This document shows, in pieces, positions 1 through 8,577 of a DNA stretch of 60,748 bases. A program made the position numbers and the translations under genes. This stretch comes from Paenibacillus algorifonticola (GTDB lineage Bacteria; Bacillota; Bacilli; Paenibacillales; Paenibacillaceae), in assembly GCF_000971975.1 (NCBI RefSeq), contig NZ_LAQO01000048.1, forward strand, positions 1 to 60,748, given 5' to 3'. How positions within the stretch are numbered: position 1 is the stretch's first letter; every line of letters begins with the position of its first letter. The notes under the pieces are model-generated. The model saw only the letters and a program-made list of their open reading frames with translations, made no database searches and had not been told where the DNA came from.

Positions 1-27
1 GAATACTAATCGGTCGAGGGCTTATCC
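1..27 (+). rRNA. 23S rRNA, 3' end (partial)
   Basis: The first bases match the highly conserved 3' terminus of Bacillota 23S rRNA (GAATACTAATCGGTCGAGG followed by GCTTATCC). The rest of the gene lies upstream of the window. The exact 3' end is estimated by similarity to Bacillus 23S. No 5S sequence follows within the next 390 bases, so the operon here ends with 23S. Confidence 0.9.
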
Positions 28-38
28 TAAACAAACAC

Positions 39-104
39 GCTAACGTTTCAAACCTTGTCTTTCGCATCCGGTTTTCAATGTGTAATACACATGGGAACGT
101 TAGC
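39..104 (+). other. Inverted repeat in the 23S trailer
   Basis: GCTAACGTT (39-47) is exactly complementary to AACGTTAGC (96-104), and a second small hairpin ATGTGT/ACACAT (78-92) sits inside. It follows the mature 23S end directly, so it is probably a processing or trailer stem. Its role is inferred. Confidence 0.5.
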
Positions 105-114
105 TTTATATACC

Positions 115-153
115 AAGCCTGTCACTATTCATGTGGCAGGCTTGTTTATTTTT
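115..153 (+). terminator. Terminator of the rRNA operon
   Basis: AAGCCTGTCAC (115-125) pairs with GTGGCAGGCTT (133-143) with one G-T pair, and a T-rich tail follows. It is the first strong intrinsic terminator after the 23S end. The 240 bases from here to the next gene contain no other feature that I can name. Confidence 0.85.
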
Positions 154-390
154 AAACGCAAATGAGTTTAAATTGTGCCTAACTTTATACATAGCCGATA
201 TTCTATGAAAACACTCGTTAACGTCCAATAAATAGCTCCAATCCTCATGAAACGGGCGTACAACAGCGTTTAAGGCTGTTTTCCAAACAGTTAACGCTTT
301 CAGGCAACGTCTGACTGCCTTGCCCTTGTGCTAAAATGAACGGGAAAGATGAAGTTCATGTAAATAGAGAGAGGCAGGGTCAGTATACAT

Positions 391-1662
391 ATGCGAACAT
401 GGCCGAGAATGGACTATTTTTTCAGCAGGGGGGCGGCTATTCCGCCAGAGAGAAGGCTAGGCAGGGAGGCCATGATCTCGATTGTTATCCATGGTTGTTT
501 TCAATTTGGTGCATCCATGTCCGGTTTGTTTCTTAATTTGTACTTGTGGCGGTTAACGCAGGATTTAACAGTAAATGCGCTTTACAACATCATTGTATAT
601 CTAATGACACCGGTCACGTTTGCGGTAGGGGGCTGGATTGCAAAACGTAAAGACCGCATGGTGACTTACAGGATTGGTATCGTTTTAATAGCTGTCTTTT
701 ATTTAATGGTCGTTATTACTGGTGAGCAGGTCGTCAATTATTATATTTTGTTTGCCATATGTAATGGTATTGCTGCGGGACTATATTGGACCGGATATTT
801 AGTCATCCAATATGATGTTTCTACGGAAGCGAATCGTATTCGTTTTCTAGCGCTGAATATGATTGTGTTCAACACGGCTGGATTGCTGGGCCCGGCGCTG
901 GCCGGATTTATTATTTCCCGGAACGATGGACTGCAGGGGTACGTTATTATTTTTATGCTCGCCTTCGTTATGTTTGTTATAGCGGCCATTGTGAGCTTCC
1001 GGATTCCAATTGTGAAATCGCATCACCATGCTTATTATTTGAAGTTTATGGGTCTTGCGATGAATAAAAACAGGCGGTGGTTCAAGGCGCTCGTCAGCTT
1101 TTTTATACTTGGGCTTTTTCAAGGGATTATGTTGTTTTTACCGAATATTTTATTGTTTCAGACGGTGGGGCGTGAGGATCGGGTTGGCTATTTAGGCGTT
1201 GCATTTTCGGCACTTACCGTTATAACGGGTTATGTCATTTCTAGAAAAGCACAAAAGGAGCAAGTACAGAAATATGTACTATTTTCCACAACAGGGGTCG
1301 CCATAGGAGCTTCGCTGCTGCTAATTGCGGTTGATTTTTGGTCCGTGTTTTTGTTTATGATTCTGTTCTCCATCTGTAATCCGCTTGCTGTCAATACATT
1401 GACCTCTTATTATTACCGTCTAATTGGAACGCTCCCCCTTAAAGGACAACTACGCGTAGAATGCGTCGTTATGCGTGAGTTGTTTCTGAATGTCGGCAGA
1501 GTTGTGTCGATTGGCTGCTTGATCTTATTCGCGGGCGATGTGACGTCTGTCTGGCTGCCGGTTGTGCTGTTCGGGGCTGCACTCGCACAGTATTTGCTGT
1601 CTTTATTAATTAGCGAGAAGCAACCCGATCAAGCAAAGGTTTCCGAACGCGTAGGGGGCTAA
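391..1662 (+). CDS. MFS transporter
   Basis: A 423-residue polytopic membrane protein with about 12 hydrophobic segments. The first helix carries the FQFGASMSGLFLNLYLWRLT stretch typical of a Bacillota group of uncharacterised major facilitator proteins. Membrane export or uptake is likely, but the substrate cannot be read. The start at 391 has a GAGGCAGGG stretch about 11 bases upstream. In-frame ATGs at 409 and 472 are alternatives, but 472 would cut into the region just before helix 1. It is monocistronic: rRNA terminator before it, convergent gene after it. Confidence 0.75.
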   Translation: MRTWPRMDYFFSRGAAIPPERRLGREAMISIVIHGCFQFGASMSGLFLNLYLWRLTQDLTVNALYNIIVYLMTPVTFAVGGWIAKRKDRMVTYRIGIVLIAVFYLMVVITGEQVVNYYILFAICNGIAAGLYWTGYLVIQYDVSTEANRIRFLALNMIVFNTAGLLGPALAGFIISRNDGLQGYVIIFMLAFVMFVIAAIVSFRIPIVKSHHHAYYLKFMGLAMNKNRRWFKALVSFFILGLFQGIMLFLPNILLFQTVGREDRVGYLGVAFSALTVITGYVISRKAQKEQVQKYVLFSTTGVAIGASLLLIAVDFWSVFLFMILFSICNPLAVNTLTSYYYRLIGTLPLKGQLRVECVVMRELFLNVGRVVSIGCLILFAGDVTSVWLPVVLFGAALAQYLLSLLISEKQPDQAKVSERVGG

Positions 1663-1696
1663 ATCGCATTTTAAAAACAGGCAGTCGATGGCTAAT

Positions 1697-2473
1697 CTAA
1701 TCGTCATTACGGCCATAACTTCGGGCAAATCGCAGGATCCGGTTGTAGGCGCGGCGATCGATCCATTTTAACGGGCGGAATTGGGGATGGTTGGAGTTGA
1801 CTTCCAGTATCCACAGATGCTTGTTACGGTCCCAGGCAAAATCGACGCTCATTTCAAACATGTCCGCTTTATGCTTGCTGAGGGCACGGGCTACTGTCAA
1901 TGAGCGCTGGGTCAAATGGCTAATGAGCTCGGTACGCTGCGTGTCTTCATATCCTTTGCGCTGCAGCAGCTTCTGCATCGTCCAAATTTCGCCGCCCTGA
2001 TGATAATTGGTGACGATTTTGCCTTTGGCGCCCACTTTAATAAGAAAACCGGTAAAGGTCCAAATGCCGCCCGGCTTTCGCTGGACCATGGCACGAATAT
2101 CGTAGGGACGATTTTCAACCTGATCGAGGCTAATCGCTTGCTGAATAATAAAGCGGGAAGGCCTGGCAGGCTTCAAATTGTCATAAACGTCAGTTAGGCT
2201 GGAAAAAATTTTGGAAAGCTGCTTTTTATTTTTTGTATAGATCAGCTCGTAGCTTCCGTTTATGGGCTCAAGCTTGTGCACACCAACGCCAAGCGAGCCA
2301 ATATTTGGCTTAATGTAGAGCGCGTGATGGGCAGCAGCCATCATCTTCAGATTGGATAAAGTGAAGCTGGTTGTGCTTGGTATGAGCGGTTTAGTTGAAG
2401 CATTATTTTGCAAAAAACGGCATACCTTCAGCTTGCCGCGAATGGTCGCGCTGCGATACGTTTTCGTATACAT
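1697..2473 (-). CDS. YheC/YheD-like ATP-grasp protein (spore coat associated family)
   Basis: About 258 residues with the layout of the YheC/YheD family. Near residue 55 there is a KPNIGSLGVGVHKLE stretch (ATP-grasp nucleotide loop), followed by QQAISLDQVENRPYDIRAMVQR, an FDIR-like substrate segment, and a C-terminal DFAWDRNKHLWILEVNSNH, where the metal-binding E-x-N is typical of ATP-grasp ligases. Family members are associated with the endospore coat in Bacillus, but their chemistry is unknown. ATG at 2473 is preferred because GAGGTG lies six bases upstream; the GTG at 2482 overlaps that site. It is short compared with full YheC/D (350-450 residues), so it carries mainly the catalytic part. 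Confidence 0.75.
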   Translation of the reverse strand: MYTKTYRSATIRGKLKVCRFLQNNASTKPLIPSTTSFTLSNLKMMAAAHHALYIKPNIGSLGVGVHKLEPINGSYELIYTKNKKQLSKIFSSLTDVYDNLKPARPSRFIIQQAISLDQVENRPYDIRAMVQRKPGGIWTFTGFLIKVGAKGKIVTNYHQGGEIWTMQKLLQRKGYEDTQRTELISHLTQRSLTVARALSKHKADMFEMSVDFAWDRNKHLWILEVNSNHPQFRPLKWIDRRAYNRILRFARSYGRNDD

Positions 2474-2550
2474 CGTTGTCACCTCGTAGCCAGTGTATGA
2501 TAGCAGGAAGCAACGAAATTGTACGGATAACCAGAACGTTTACGAAAAAA

Positions 2551-2970
2551 TCAAGGAATCAGCAAAAGCCCTCCATCGCTTGAATAAAGAGGCGGAGGGC
2601 TTTTGCCTGAATGGATGAGAGTACAAGGCCCATCCTTATATAGGGCGGCTTCGCTTAAAGCAATCGTAGCGTCCATTTTGTAATATTGCTGGAATGTTTC
2701 ACGGATTTCGCGAATGCGATGCTGCAATTGCCGCTGCTCCAAATCGTCCTCTATAAGCACGAGAACATGGTTGCCAATCGTTGTGCTGAGCAGGGCGTGT
2801 GAAAGTATTTCCTCGGCAATATTTTTGATCGCGAACAGCTGATCCTTGTATACGGAAAAGGCATATTGCAAAGCGATCGTTGTAATCGTGTAGGAGAGCG
2901 CAACAATGAAAGCGATCAAAATAGAAAGCTTGGTTTTTATCGGTTTATAGGCTCGAAACCATGCGTGCAT
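2551..2970 (-). CDS. Small single-pass membrane protein, unknown function
   Basis: A 139-residue protein with one N-terminal transmembrane helix (about residues 13-35, SILIAFIVALSYTITTIALQ) followed by a charged extracytoplasmic segment (EDDLEQRQLQHRIREIRETF). It resembles the first helix and start of the sensor region of a membrane sensor kinase or cyclase without any output domain. ATG at 2970 has a GGGAGGGAG ribosome binding site 10 bases upstream; a longer ORF from 3033 lacks one. The last codons lie inside a terminator hairpin. I do not recognise a family. Confidence 0.55.
   Translation of the reverse strand: MHAWFRAYKPIKTKLSILIAFIVALSYTITTIALQYAFSVYKDQLFAIKNIAEEILSHALLSTTIGNHVLVLIEDDLEQRQLQHRIREIRETFQQYYKMDATIALSEAALYKDGPCTLIHSGKSPPPLYSSDGGLLLIP
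2562..2606 (-). terminator. Terminator overlapping the 3' end of the small membrane protein gene
   Basis: GCAAAAGCCCTCC (2562-2574) and GGAGGGCTTTTGC (2594-2606) form a perfect 13-bp stem. On the minus strand a T-rich stretch follows. The stem lies within the final codons of the 2551-2970 gene and separates it from the YheC/D-like gene downstream. Confidence 0.75.
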
Positions 2971-3050
2971 AGCGGTAAAGCTCCCTCCCGGTAACAAGTG
3001 AAATAGTATGGAATTGCAAGGAAAATCTGTCAATGAACTGCCACTGAAAA

Positions 3051-3075
3051 TGGTACTAATAAAATTTGGTACTAT
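3051..3075 (-). promoter_or_regulatory. Candidate FapR-like operator
   Basis: Read on the minus strand, 3058-3075 is ATAGTACCAAATTTTATT, close to the Bacillus FapR box (TTAGTACC core with a degenerate AT-rich right half). A second half-site, ATTAGTACCA, lies at 3051-3060. FapR senses malonyl-CoA and controls fatty-acid and phospholipid genes. The site lies about 85 bases before a FabH-like gene. This is a motif match by eye, not a scored one. Confidence 0.35.
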
Positions 3076-3157
3076 GTCCAGCTATGCACCATCTAGTAAG
3101 ATAAAGTAGAAATACACATTAGGATAGACAACAAGCTAATAGATGGCGGTGAGGGTT

Positions 3158-4177
3158 ATGCATGCAAGAAATAAGCATAAGCAACAACGGAATGTACGAA
3201 TACGGGGTACAGGCGCCTATTTGCCATCCCAAATCGTGACAGCTGAGCAGCTGGACGAAAAACTGAATAAGCCGCAAGGCTGGGTATATAAAAAATCAGG
3301 TGTTAAAATCAGGCATTACGCTGCTGGCGAATCCGCGTCCGTAATGGGCGCAAAGGCGGCCTTTGCCGCTTTGGAGGATGCTGGGCTTGAGATGGACGAC
3401 ATGGACTGCATTATTTGTGCCAATGCGATTCCCGAGCAGCTTATTCCGTGCACGGCGGCTCTCATTCAAGATGAGATGTGGGCGGGCGAATCGGGTATTC
3501 CTTGCTTTGACATTAATACGACCTGCTTGTCGTTTCTAGCTGCACTAGATTTGGTGTCTTATATGATAGAAGCGGGCAGATACGATAAGGTGCTGCTCGT
3601 ATCACCGGAAATTGCTTCAAGCGGCCTTAATGACAAGCATCCCGAAAGCGCGACGCTGTTCGGTGATGGGGCTGCAGCGGTAATCGTTGGCAGAAGTGGT
3701 GAGGACGAAGGCTCGGCCATTATCGCCTCCCGTATGGAAACGTATGGCTCGGGACGCGAGCTGTCGGAAATTCGCGGCGGCGGTTCAGGTTTGCCCTCCA
3801 CGCAGTACGGGGCGGCAAACGCGGAGCAATATTTGTTTGCGATGCAGGGCGAGGCGCTGTTTCGCAAAACGTCAAAACTGCTTCCCAACTTTATCCAGCG
3901 GCTGTTTCAGGAGGCGGACATTGACATGTCAGAGCTAAAGCTTGTTGTGCCGCATCAGGGCAGCGCCCTCGCGATGCGGCTGCTTCAGAAGAAGCTTGGC
4001 ATTGCGCCCGAGCAGTTCATGAATATTATCGAAAATCACGGCAATATGATTGCGGCTTCCCTGCCGATGGGCATTCATCTGGCCGTCCAACAGGGCCGCT
4101 TGCAGCGTGGTGACCGCTTTGCGCTCATTGGCATTTCGGCGGGCATTTCGTTAGGCGGGATGATTATTGAATATTAA
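3158..4177 (+). CDS. FabH/OleA-like ketoacyl-ACP synthase III
   Basis: Thiolase-fold condensing enzyme of 339 residues. Counting from the 3158 start, the Cys-His-Asn triad is complete: C123 in NTTCLSF, H266 in VVPHQGS and N296 in ENHGNMIAASLP. This family joins an acyl-thioester to malonyl-ACP (FabH) or to a second acyl-CoA (OleA); sequence alone does not settle which. The start at 3158 is chosen because GGCGGTGA (3145-3152) is a near-perfect Shine-Dalgarno; the ATG at 3143 has none. First gene of a six-gene operon. It overlaps the next gene by 11 bases. A FapR-like site precedes it. It is unlikely to be the housekeeping FabH, because no fabF or other fatty-acid synthase genes are nearby. Confidence 0.8.
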   Translation: MHARNKHKQQRNVRIRGTGAYLPSQIVTAEQLDEKLNKPQGWVYKKSGVKIRHYAAGESASVMGAKAAFAALEDAGLEMDDMDCIICANAIPEQLIPCTAALIQDEMWAGESGIPCFDINTTCLSFLAALDLVSYMIEAGRYDKVLLVSPEIASSGLNDKHPESATLFGDGAAAVIVGRSGEDEGSAIIASRMETYGSGRELSEIRGGGSGLPSTQYGAANAEQYLFAMQGEALFRKTSKLLPNFIQRLFQEADIDMSELKLVVPHQGSALAMRLLQKKLGIAPEQFMNIIENHGNMIAASLPMGIHLAVQQGRLQRGDRFALIGISAGISLGGMIIEY

Positions 4178-5378
4178 AGCAAATCAGGAGCAGGGAGCAC
4201 GCACAGGTCGGCGCATCCTCATTACGGGAGGCAGGGCGCCAGCTGCGCTGGATTTAGCCCGCCAGCTGGCGGAGCAGGGCTATGAGGTTTATGCAGCGGA
4301 CAGTATGGCGAGTCCGCTCATTCGCTTTTCAAACTGCATTAAGCGTTATGAGGTGCTTCCAGCGCCGCGAGTGGACGAAACGGCATTTGGCAAAGCGCTT
4401 GCGGCCATCGTGAATCAGTACAGCATTGACCTGCTTATCCCAACTTGCGAGGAAATTTATTATATTGCCAAGCTGCGCGGCAAGCTCGGAAACTGCGTCG
4501 TTTTCACCGATGAAGCGGAAAAGCTGGCTGCGCTGCACAGCAAATGGGCGTTCATCGAGACGGTACGGGAGGCGGGGCTTGCTGCCCCGGAGACGAAGCA
4601 GCTTCGCTCCTACGCTGAGCTTAAGCAGCTGCATGACCCCGCTTCAAAGCAAATATGGGTGCTAAAGCCGGTCTATTCGCGCTTTGCAACCCAGGTGCAT
4701 ATATGGCGTGCAAGCGAGTCGCCGCCTCCTGCTGCGGAGCTGCAGCTGTCTGCAGCTTGCCCTTGGGTGGCGCAGGCTTTCGTAGCGGGACGCGAATATT
4801 GCACGTATTCGATTGCAAAGGAAGGCAAACTGCTCGCCTATTCGGATTATGCAGTCGATTTTACTGCTGGACGGGGAGCCAGCACCTTTTTTAAGCTATG
4901 CCATCAGCCGCAGCTGCGGCAATGGGTGGAGACGTTTGCCGCGCATACGCGGTTTACAGGCCAAATTGCTTTTGATTTTATGATAGAGGAGAGCGGCGCG
5001 GTATGGCCGCTTGAGTGCAATCCGCGAGCGACGAGCGGATTGCATCTGTTCGGCAAGCGCGACCGGCTGGACCGCGCCTTGTGGGGGACAGGCCAGCCCA
5101 GCAGCACCATTGTGCCGCAGCAAACGCGGGGCAAAATGATTGCGGCAGCGATGCTGGCCTATGGGCTCTCGCAGCAGCGGCGTCAGCGCGGGCTATGGCG
5201 CGGCTCCTGGCACTGGCTGGCGAGCATGGCAAGCGGCCGGGATGTTATTTTTAGCTGGAAGGACCCCGGTCCGTTTCTTATGCAAGGTTATGTCTGGCTT
5301 GATTTATGGCGGCGGGCCCGCAAAGCGGAGCAGCCGCTTATTGCTTTTACAACTTCTGATATTGAATGGAATGGATGA
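4167..5378 (+). CDS. ATP-grasp domain ligase
   Basis: A 403-residue protein with TTG start, overlapping the stop of the upstream gene, with GGCGGGA as ribosome binding site. The N-terminal pre-ATP-grasp fold begins RILITGGRAPAALDLARQL and contains PTCEEIYYIAKL. The central part has the lysine strand IWVLKPVYSRFATQV. The C-terminal part has QIAFDFMIEESGAVWPLECNPRATSGLHLF, with the E-C-N-P-R metal and substrate segment of carbamoyl-phosphate-synthase-like ATP-grasp enzymes. Such enzymes make acyl-phosphates and pass the carboxylate to an amine or thiol. In this operon it could attach an amino acid or amine to a fatty-acid-derived carboxylate. Substrate unknown. Confidence 0.75.
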   Translation: MNIKANQEQGARTGRRILITGGRAPAALDLARQLAEQGYEVYAADSMASPLIRFSNCIKRYEVLPAPRVDETAFGKALAAIVNQYSIDLLIPTCEEIYYIAKLRGKLGNCVVFTDEAEKLAALHSKWAFIETVREAGLAAPETKQLRSYAELKQLHDPASKQIWVLKPVYSRFATQVHIWRASESPPPAAELQLSAACPWVAQAFVAGREYCTYSIAKEGKLLAYSDYAVDFTAGRGASTFFKLCHQPQLRQWVETFAAHTRFTGQIAFDFMIEESGAVWPLECNPRATSGLHLFGKRDRLDRALWGTGQPSSTIVPQQTRGKMIAAAMLAYGLSQQRRQRGLWRGSWHWLASMASGRDVIFSWKDPGPFLMQGYVWLDLWRRARKAEQPLIAFTTSDIEWNG

Positions 5379-5395
5379 AAAAGGAGGGGGCGAGG

Positions 5396-6394
5396 ATGAA
5401 CATACTGGTGACAGGCGCAACCGGATTTTTAGGCAAAAATGCGGTAAATCGGCTGCTGAAGGAAGGCCATTCAGTGACCGCTGTCGGGCGTAATCGAGCG
5501 GAAGGCGAGCGGCTCGGTGAGGCAGGAGCGGCATTTTTGCAGCTGGATTTGGCTTCCAGTCGAATGAGAGAAGCGATTGCAAGGCATGACGCAGTGTTTC
5601 ATTGCGGCGCCTTGTCTTCGCCTTGGGGCAAATACCGCGACTTCTATGCATCTAATGTCATTGGAACGCGCAATGTCATACAAGGCTGCCTTGAGCATGG
5701 CGTCCAGCGGCTGGTGCATGTATCGACGCCTTCGATCTATTTTGACTATCGCCATCGCTTTAATATTGCGGAGCACGAGCCGCTGCCGAAATCAGCGGTC
5801 AATCATTATGCAGCAACGAAGCTGCTTGCCGAGCAAGAGGTTGATCGCGCTTTTCGCGAGCAGGGGCTGCGCGTTGTGACGATCCGGCCGCGGGCGTTGT
5901 TTGGGCCTGGCGATACGGCGATTTTTCCAAGGCTGCTGCGGGCAAATGACAAACGGTTTATTCCGATGTTCGGAAGCGGCCAGCCGCTTGTCGATATTAC
6001 CTATGTGGACAATGTGACGGAAGCGCTCATGCGCTGTCTGTACGCCGATCCGATTGTGCTCGGACAGAAATATAATATTACGAATGGCGAGCCTATTCAG
6101 CTGTGGGAAGCTATGACTAGGCTGTTTGAATTGCTGAATAAACCGATGCGGACCAAAAAGATTGCTTACCCTGCGGCGTATACTGCGGCCTCCTTGCTGG
6201 AGCTGGGGGCGAAGCTGCCGGGGCTCGCCAAAGAACCGCTGCTGACCCGTTATACGGTCGGCATTCTTGCGTTCAGCCAAACGCTTAGCATTGAGAAGGC
6301 GCAGCGGGAACTGGGCTATCGGCCACTCGTCAGCGTCGAGGAAGGACTCAGGCGGTTCGCTGCCTGGTGGAAAGAGCAGGAGGAGACGCGATGA
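5396..6394 (+). CDS. OleD-like NAD(P)-dependent extended SDR dehydrogenase/epimerase
   Basis: 332 residues. The Rossmann motif TGATGFLG is at the N terminus (about 6-13). The catalytic S/T is in VSTPS near residue 110, and Y138/K142 are in NHYAATK. The segments RPRALFGPGDTAIFPRLL and LVDITYVDNVTEAL are characteristic of the 3-beta-hydroxysteroid dehydrogenase/OleD branch, which reduces 2-alkyl-3-ketoacids in olefin synthesis. The start at 5396 has AAGGAGGGGG five bases upstream; an earlier in-frame ATG at 5366 is less well placed. It lies 17 bases after the ATP-grasp gene and overlaps the next start by four bases (ATGA), indicating translational coupling. The likely role is to reduce the product of the FabH-like enzyme. 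Confidence 0.8.
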   Translation: MNILVTGATGFLGKNAVNRLLKEGHSVTAVGRNRAEGERLGEAGAAFLQLDLASSRMREAIARHDAVFHCGALSSPWGKYRDFYASNVIGTRNVIQGCLEHGVQRLVHVSTPSIYFDYRHRFNIAEHEPLPKSAVNHYAATKLLAEQEVDRAFREQGLRVVTIRPRALFGPGDTAIFPRLLRANDKRFIPMFGSGQPLVDITYVDNVTEALMRCLYADPIVLGQKYNITNGEPIQLWEAMTRLFELLNKPMRTKKIAYPAAYTAASLLELGAKLPGLAKEPLLTRYTVGILAFSQTLSIEKAQRELGYRPLVSVEEGLRRFAAWWKEQEETR

Positions 6395-7236
6395 AGATTA
6401 CCTTTCACAATACGGGCTACTGCAAGCAGCTGGAAGCGCTGGCGATTAGCGGGGGGCGCTGGCGGCAGCAAGCCTTTCCGGGCATTTTTGCTATAATGGA
6501 ACATCCTGTGCTGGGGCCGGTATTATTTGATACCGGCTATTCGCCGCGCTTTCTCGAAGCAACGAAGCGGCTGCCTTATGCGCTTTACCGCTGGACGACG
6601 CCCGTTACGCTTGCCGGGGAGCGCTCGGCGGCGGAGCATGTACAGGCGGCAGGCTATTCGCCTCGCGAGGTCAAGCATATTATCGTCTCGCATTTCCATG
6701 CCGATCATGTTTGCGGCTTGCGAGATTTTCCCGAGGCGACGTTTATTTGCTCACAGCAGGCGTATGAGGCTGTTCAGCCGCTGAACGGATTTGCAGCGGT
6801 GAAAAAAGCTTTTTTGCCGGAGCTGCTGCCGCCTGATTTCGCGAAGCGGACACGCTGGATCGAACAGTCGAACCAGGTGGAGCTGCCAGCGAAATACGCC
6901 CCTTTCCACAGCGGGTACGATTTGTTTAATGATGGAAGCGTAACGGCTATCCGTTTGTCTGGCCATGCGGCCGACCAATTCGGACTGCTGCTGCAGGGCG
7001 ATACGGGGCAGGAACTGCTGCTCGGCGCCGACGCCAGCTGGTCGGAGGCCGCGGTGCGGGATAATCGCCCGCCTCATGCACTAGCCTCCATTGTGTTCGA
7101 CAACCGGGCGGAGTTTAAGGAGACGTTCGACCGTCTCGTCGAGCTGAAACGCCGAAATCCGGAGCTTCAGCAAATTTTCACGCATTGCGAGGAAACGTGG
7201 AAACGCTGCATAGCGTGGCAGGGGGCGGGAGCATGA
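6391..7236 (+). CDS. MBL-fold metallo-hydrolase
   Basis: 281 residues of the metallo-beta-lactamase superfamily. The metal motif SHFHADH gives H101, H103, D105 and H106. A later RLSGHAADQFG and the LLLGADASW strand match the lactonase-like branch (AHL or glyoxalase II type). The start at 6391 is inside the ATGA overlap with the preceding gene and has GCAGGAGGAG just upstream. Members hydrolyse lactones, thioesters or phosphodiesters. In this operon it occupies the place where the alpha/beta hydrolase OleB stands in Ole clusters, so a lactone or acyl-thioester is a reasonable substrate. That last point is inference. Confidence 0.8.
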   Translation: MKITFHNTGYCKQLEALAISGGRWRQQAFPGIFAIMEHPVLGPVLFDTGYSPRFLEATKRLPYALYRWTTPVTLAGERSAAEHVQAAGYSPREVKHIIVSHFHADHVCGLRDFPEATFICSQQAYEAVQPLNGFAAVKKAFLPELLPPDFAKRTRWIEQSNQVELPAKYAPFHSGYDLFNDGSVTAIRLSGHAADQFGLLLQGDTGQELLLGADASWSEAAVRDNRPPHALASIVFDNRAEFKETFDRLVELKRRNPELQQIFTHCEETWKRCIAWQGAGA

Positions 7237-8546
7237 GAGTATTAAGGCTTCTGCTCTATTATGTGCTGACGCGGCTGCGCGCCCGGCGCTTTCGCAGCCG
7301 AAAGGCGCTGGAGGCTTGGCAGCACCGCAAAGTTATGGCACTTGTGAAGCGGGTACGCAAGCAATCGCCCTTTTACCGAAGCTATTATCAAGGGCTGGAT
7401 GCACAAAATTGGCGCAGCTTTCCAACGATCGATAAAGCGGTGATGATGGCCAATTTTGACCGGCTGAATACGGCGGCTATTACGAAGGAGGAAGCATTCC
7501 GAATTGCGATGCGTGCCGAGCGGGAACGGGACTTCTCGGCGCAAATCGGCGATATTGCGGTCGGGCTGTCGTCAGGCACATCAGGCAGCCGCGGCTTGTT
7601 TCTAGTTAGTGCCAAGGAACGCGCAGCGTGGGCGGGAACGGTGCTGGCAAAGGCGCTGCCCGCTTCGCTGCTTGTACGGCAGCGGATCGCCTTTTTTCTG
7701 CGGGCGGATAGCCATTTATATCAAAGCGTGCGCTCCAAGCGGCTGCAATTCCGTTTTTACGATATGATCCATCCTGTGGAGGACAATGTGCGTTTGTTAA
7801 GCGAGCAGCAGCCGACGCTGCTGGTTGCACCGCCGTCGATGCTGCGACTGCTCGCTGAAGCGCAGCTTGCCGGAGAGCTGTCCATTGCGCCAGGAAAAGT
7901 GATCTCGGTTGCAGAAGTGCTTGAGCCGCTAGACAAGCGGCTTATTGAGCAGGCTTTCGGCGTACGCGTCGATCAAATTTATCAATGCACAGAAGGCTTC
8001 CTCGCTGCAACCTGTTCACAGGGCACATTGCATCTGAACGAGGATATACTCGTCATCGAGAAGGAATATGTGGACGAGGAGCAGCGTATATTTTCGCCGA
8101 TCATTACGGACTTTTCCCGGGTAACCCAGCCTATCGTGCGATATCGGCTTAATGATTTGCTGACGGAGGCCAAGCAGCCTTGTGCTTGCGGCTCCAGCTT
8201 TACGGCAATTGCCTCTATTGAAGGCAGGACGGATGATTTATTTTATGGACGCGATGCGGATACGCAGCGGCTTGTGCCGATTTTCCCCGATTTTATAAGG
8301 CGGGCGGTCATGATGTCCTCAGAGCGCATTAAGGAATACAAGGTTGTGCAGCAATCGGATCGGCAGCTGGAAGTAGCCCTGCGTACAGATGGGGCGCCAG
8401 ATGAGCTGCAGCCGGAGCTTACCGCTGCACTGTCCAAGCTGTTTACTTCACGCGGCTGCATGGCGCCGCTGATTGCCTTTATCCCCTATGAAGCGAATGA
8501 GGGGCTGCGCAAGCTGCGGCGGGTGGAGCGGAAGTGGAGCCTTTAG
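7233..8546 (+). CDS. F390-synthetase/phenylacetate-CoA-ligase-like adenylate-forming enzyme
   Basis: 437 residues. The P-loop of AMP-forming enzymes, GLSSGTSGSRG, is at about 111-121. The middle has VAPPSMLRLLAEAQLAG and VDQIYQCTEGFLAATC, where the Y-x-C-T-E-G is the A5-like motif of the PaaK/F390-synthetase branch. A cysteine pair, CACGSS, follows IVRYRLNDLL. It activates a carboxylate as acyl-AMP; cofactor F390 itself is not expected in a Bacillota. ATG 7233 lies within a four-base ATGA overlap with the MBL gene and follows GGGGGCGGGA. In Ole-type clusters the matching AMP-dependent enzyme, OleC, makes a beta-lactone; this protein is much shorter than OleC and belongs to another branch. Confidence 0.75.
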   Translation: MRVLRLLLYYVLTRLRARRFRSRKALEAWQHRKVMALVKRVRKQSPFYRSYYQGLDAQNWRSFPTIDKAVMMANFDRLNTAAITKEEAFRIAMRAERERDFSAQIGDIAVGLSSGTSGSRGLFLVSAKERAAWAGTVLAKALPASLLVRQRIAFFLRADSHLYQSVRSKRLQFRFYDMIHPVEDNVRLLSEQQPTLLVAPPSMLRLLAEAQLAGELSIAPGKVISVAEVLEPLDKRLIEQAFGVRVDQIYQCTEGFLAATCSQGTLHLNEDILVIEKEYVDEEQRIFSPIITDFSRVTQPIVRYRLNDLLTEAKQPCACGSSFTAIASIEGRTDDLFYGRDADTQRLVPIFPDFIRRAVMMSSERIKEYKVVQQSDRQLEVALRTDGAPDELQPELTAALSKLFTSRGCMAPLIAFIPYEANEGLRKLRRVERKWSL

Positions 8547-8577
8547 AACGGATGAAGGAAGGAAAGGAGGGGCAGCT

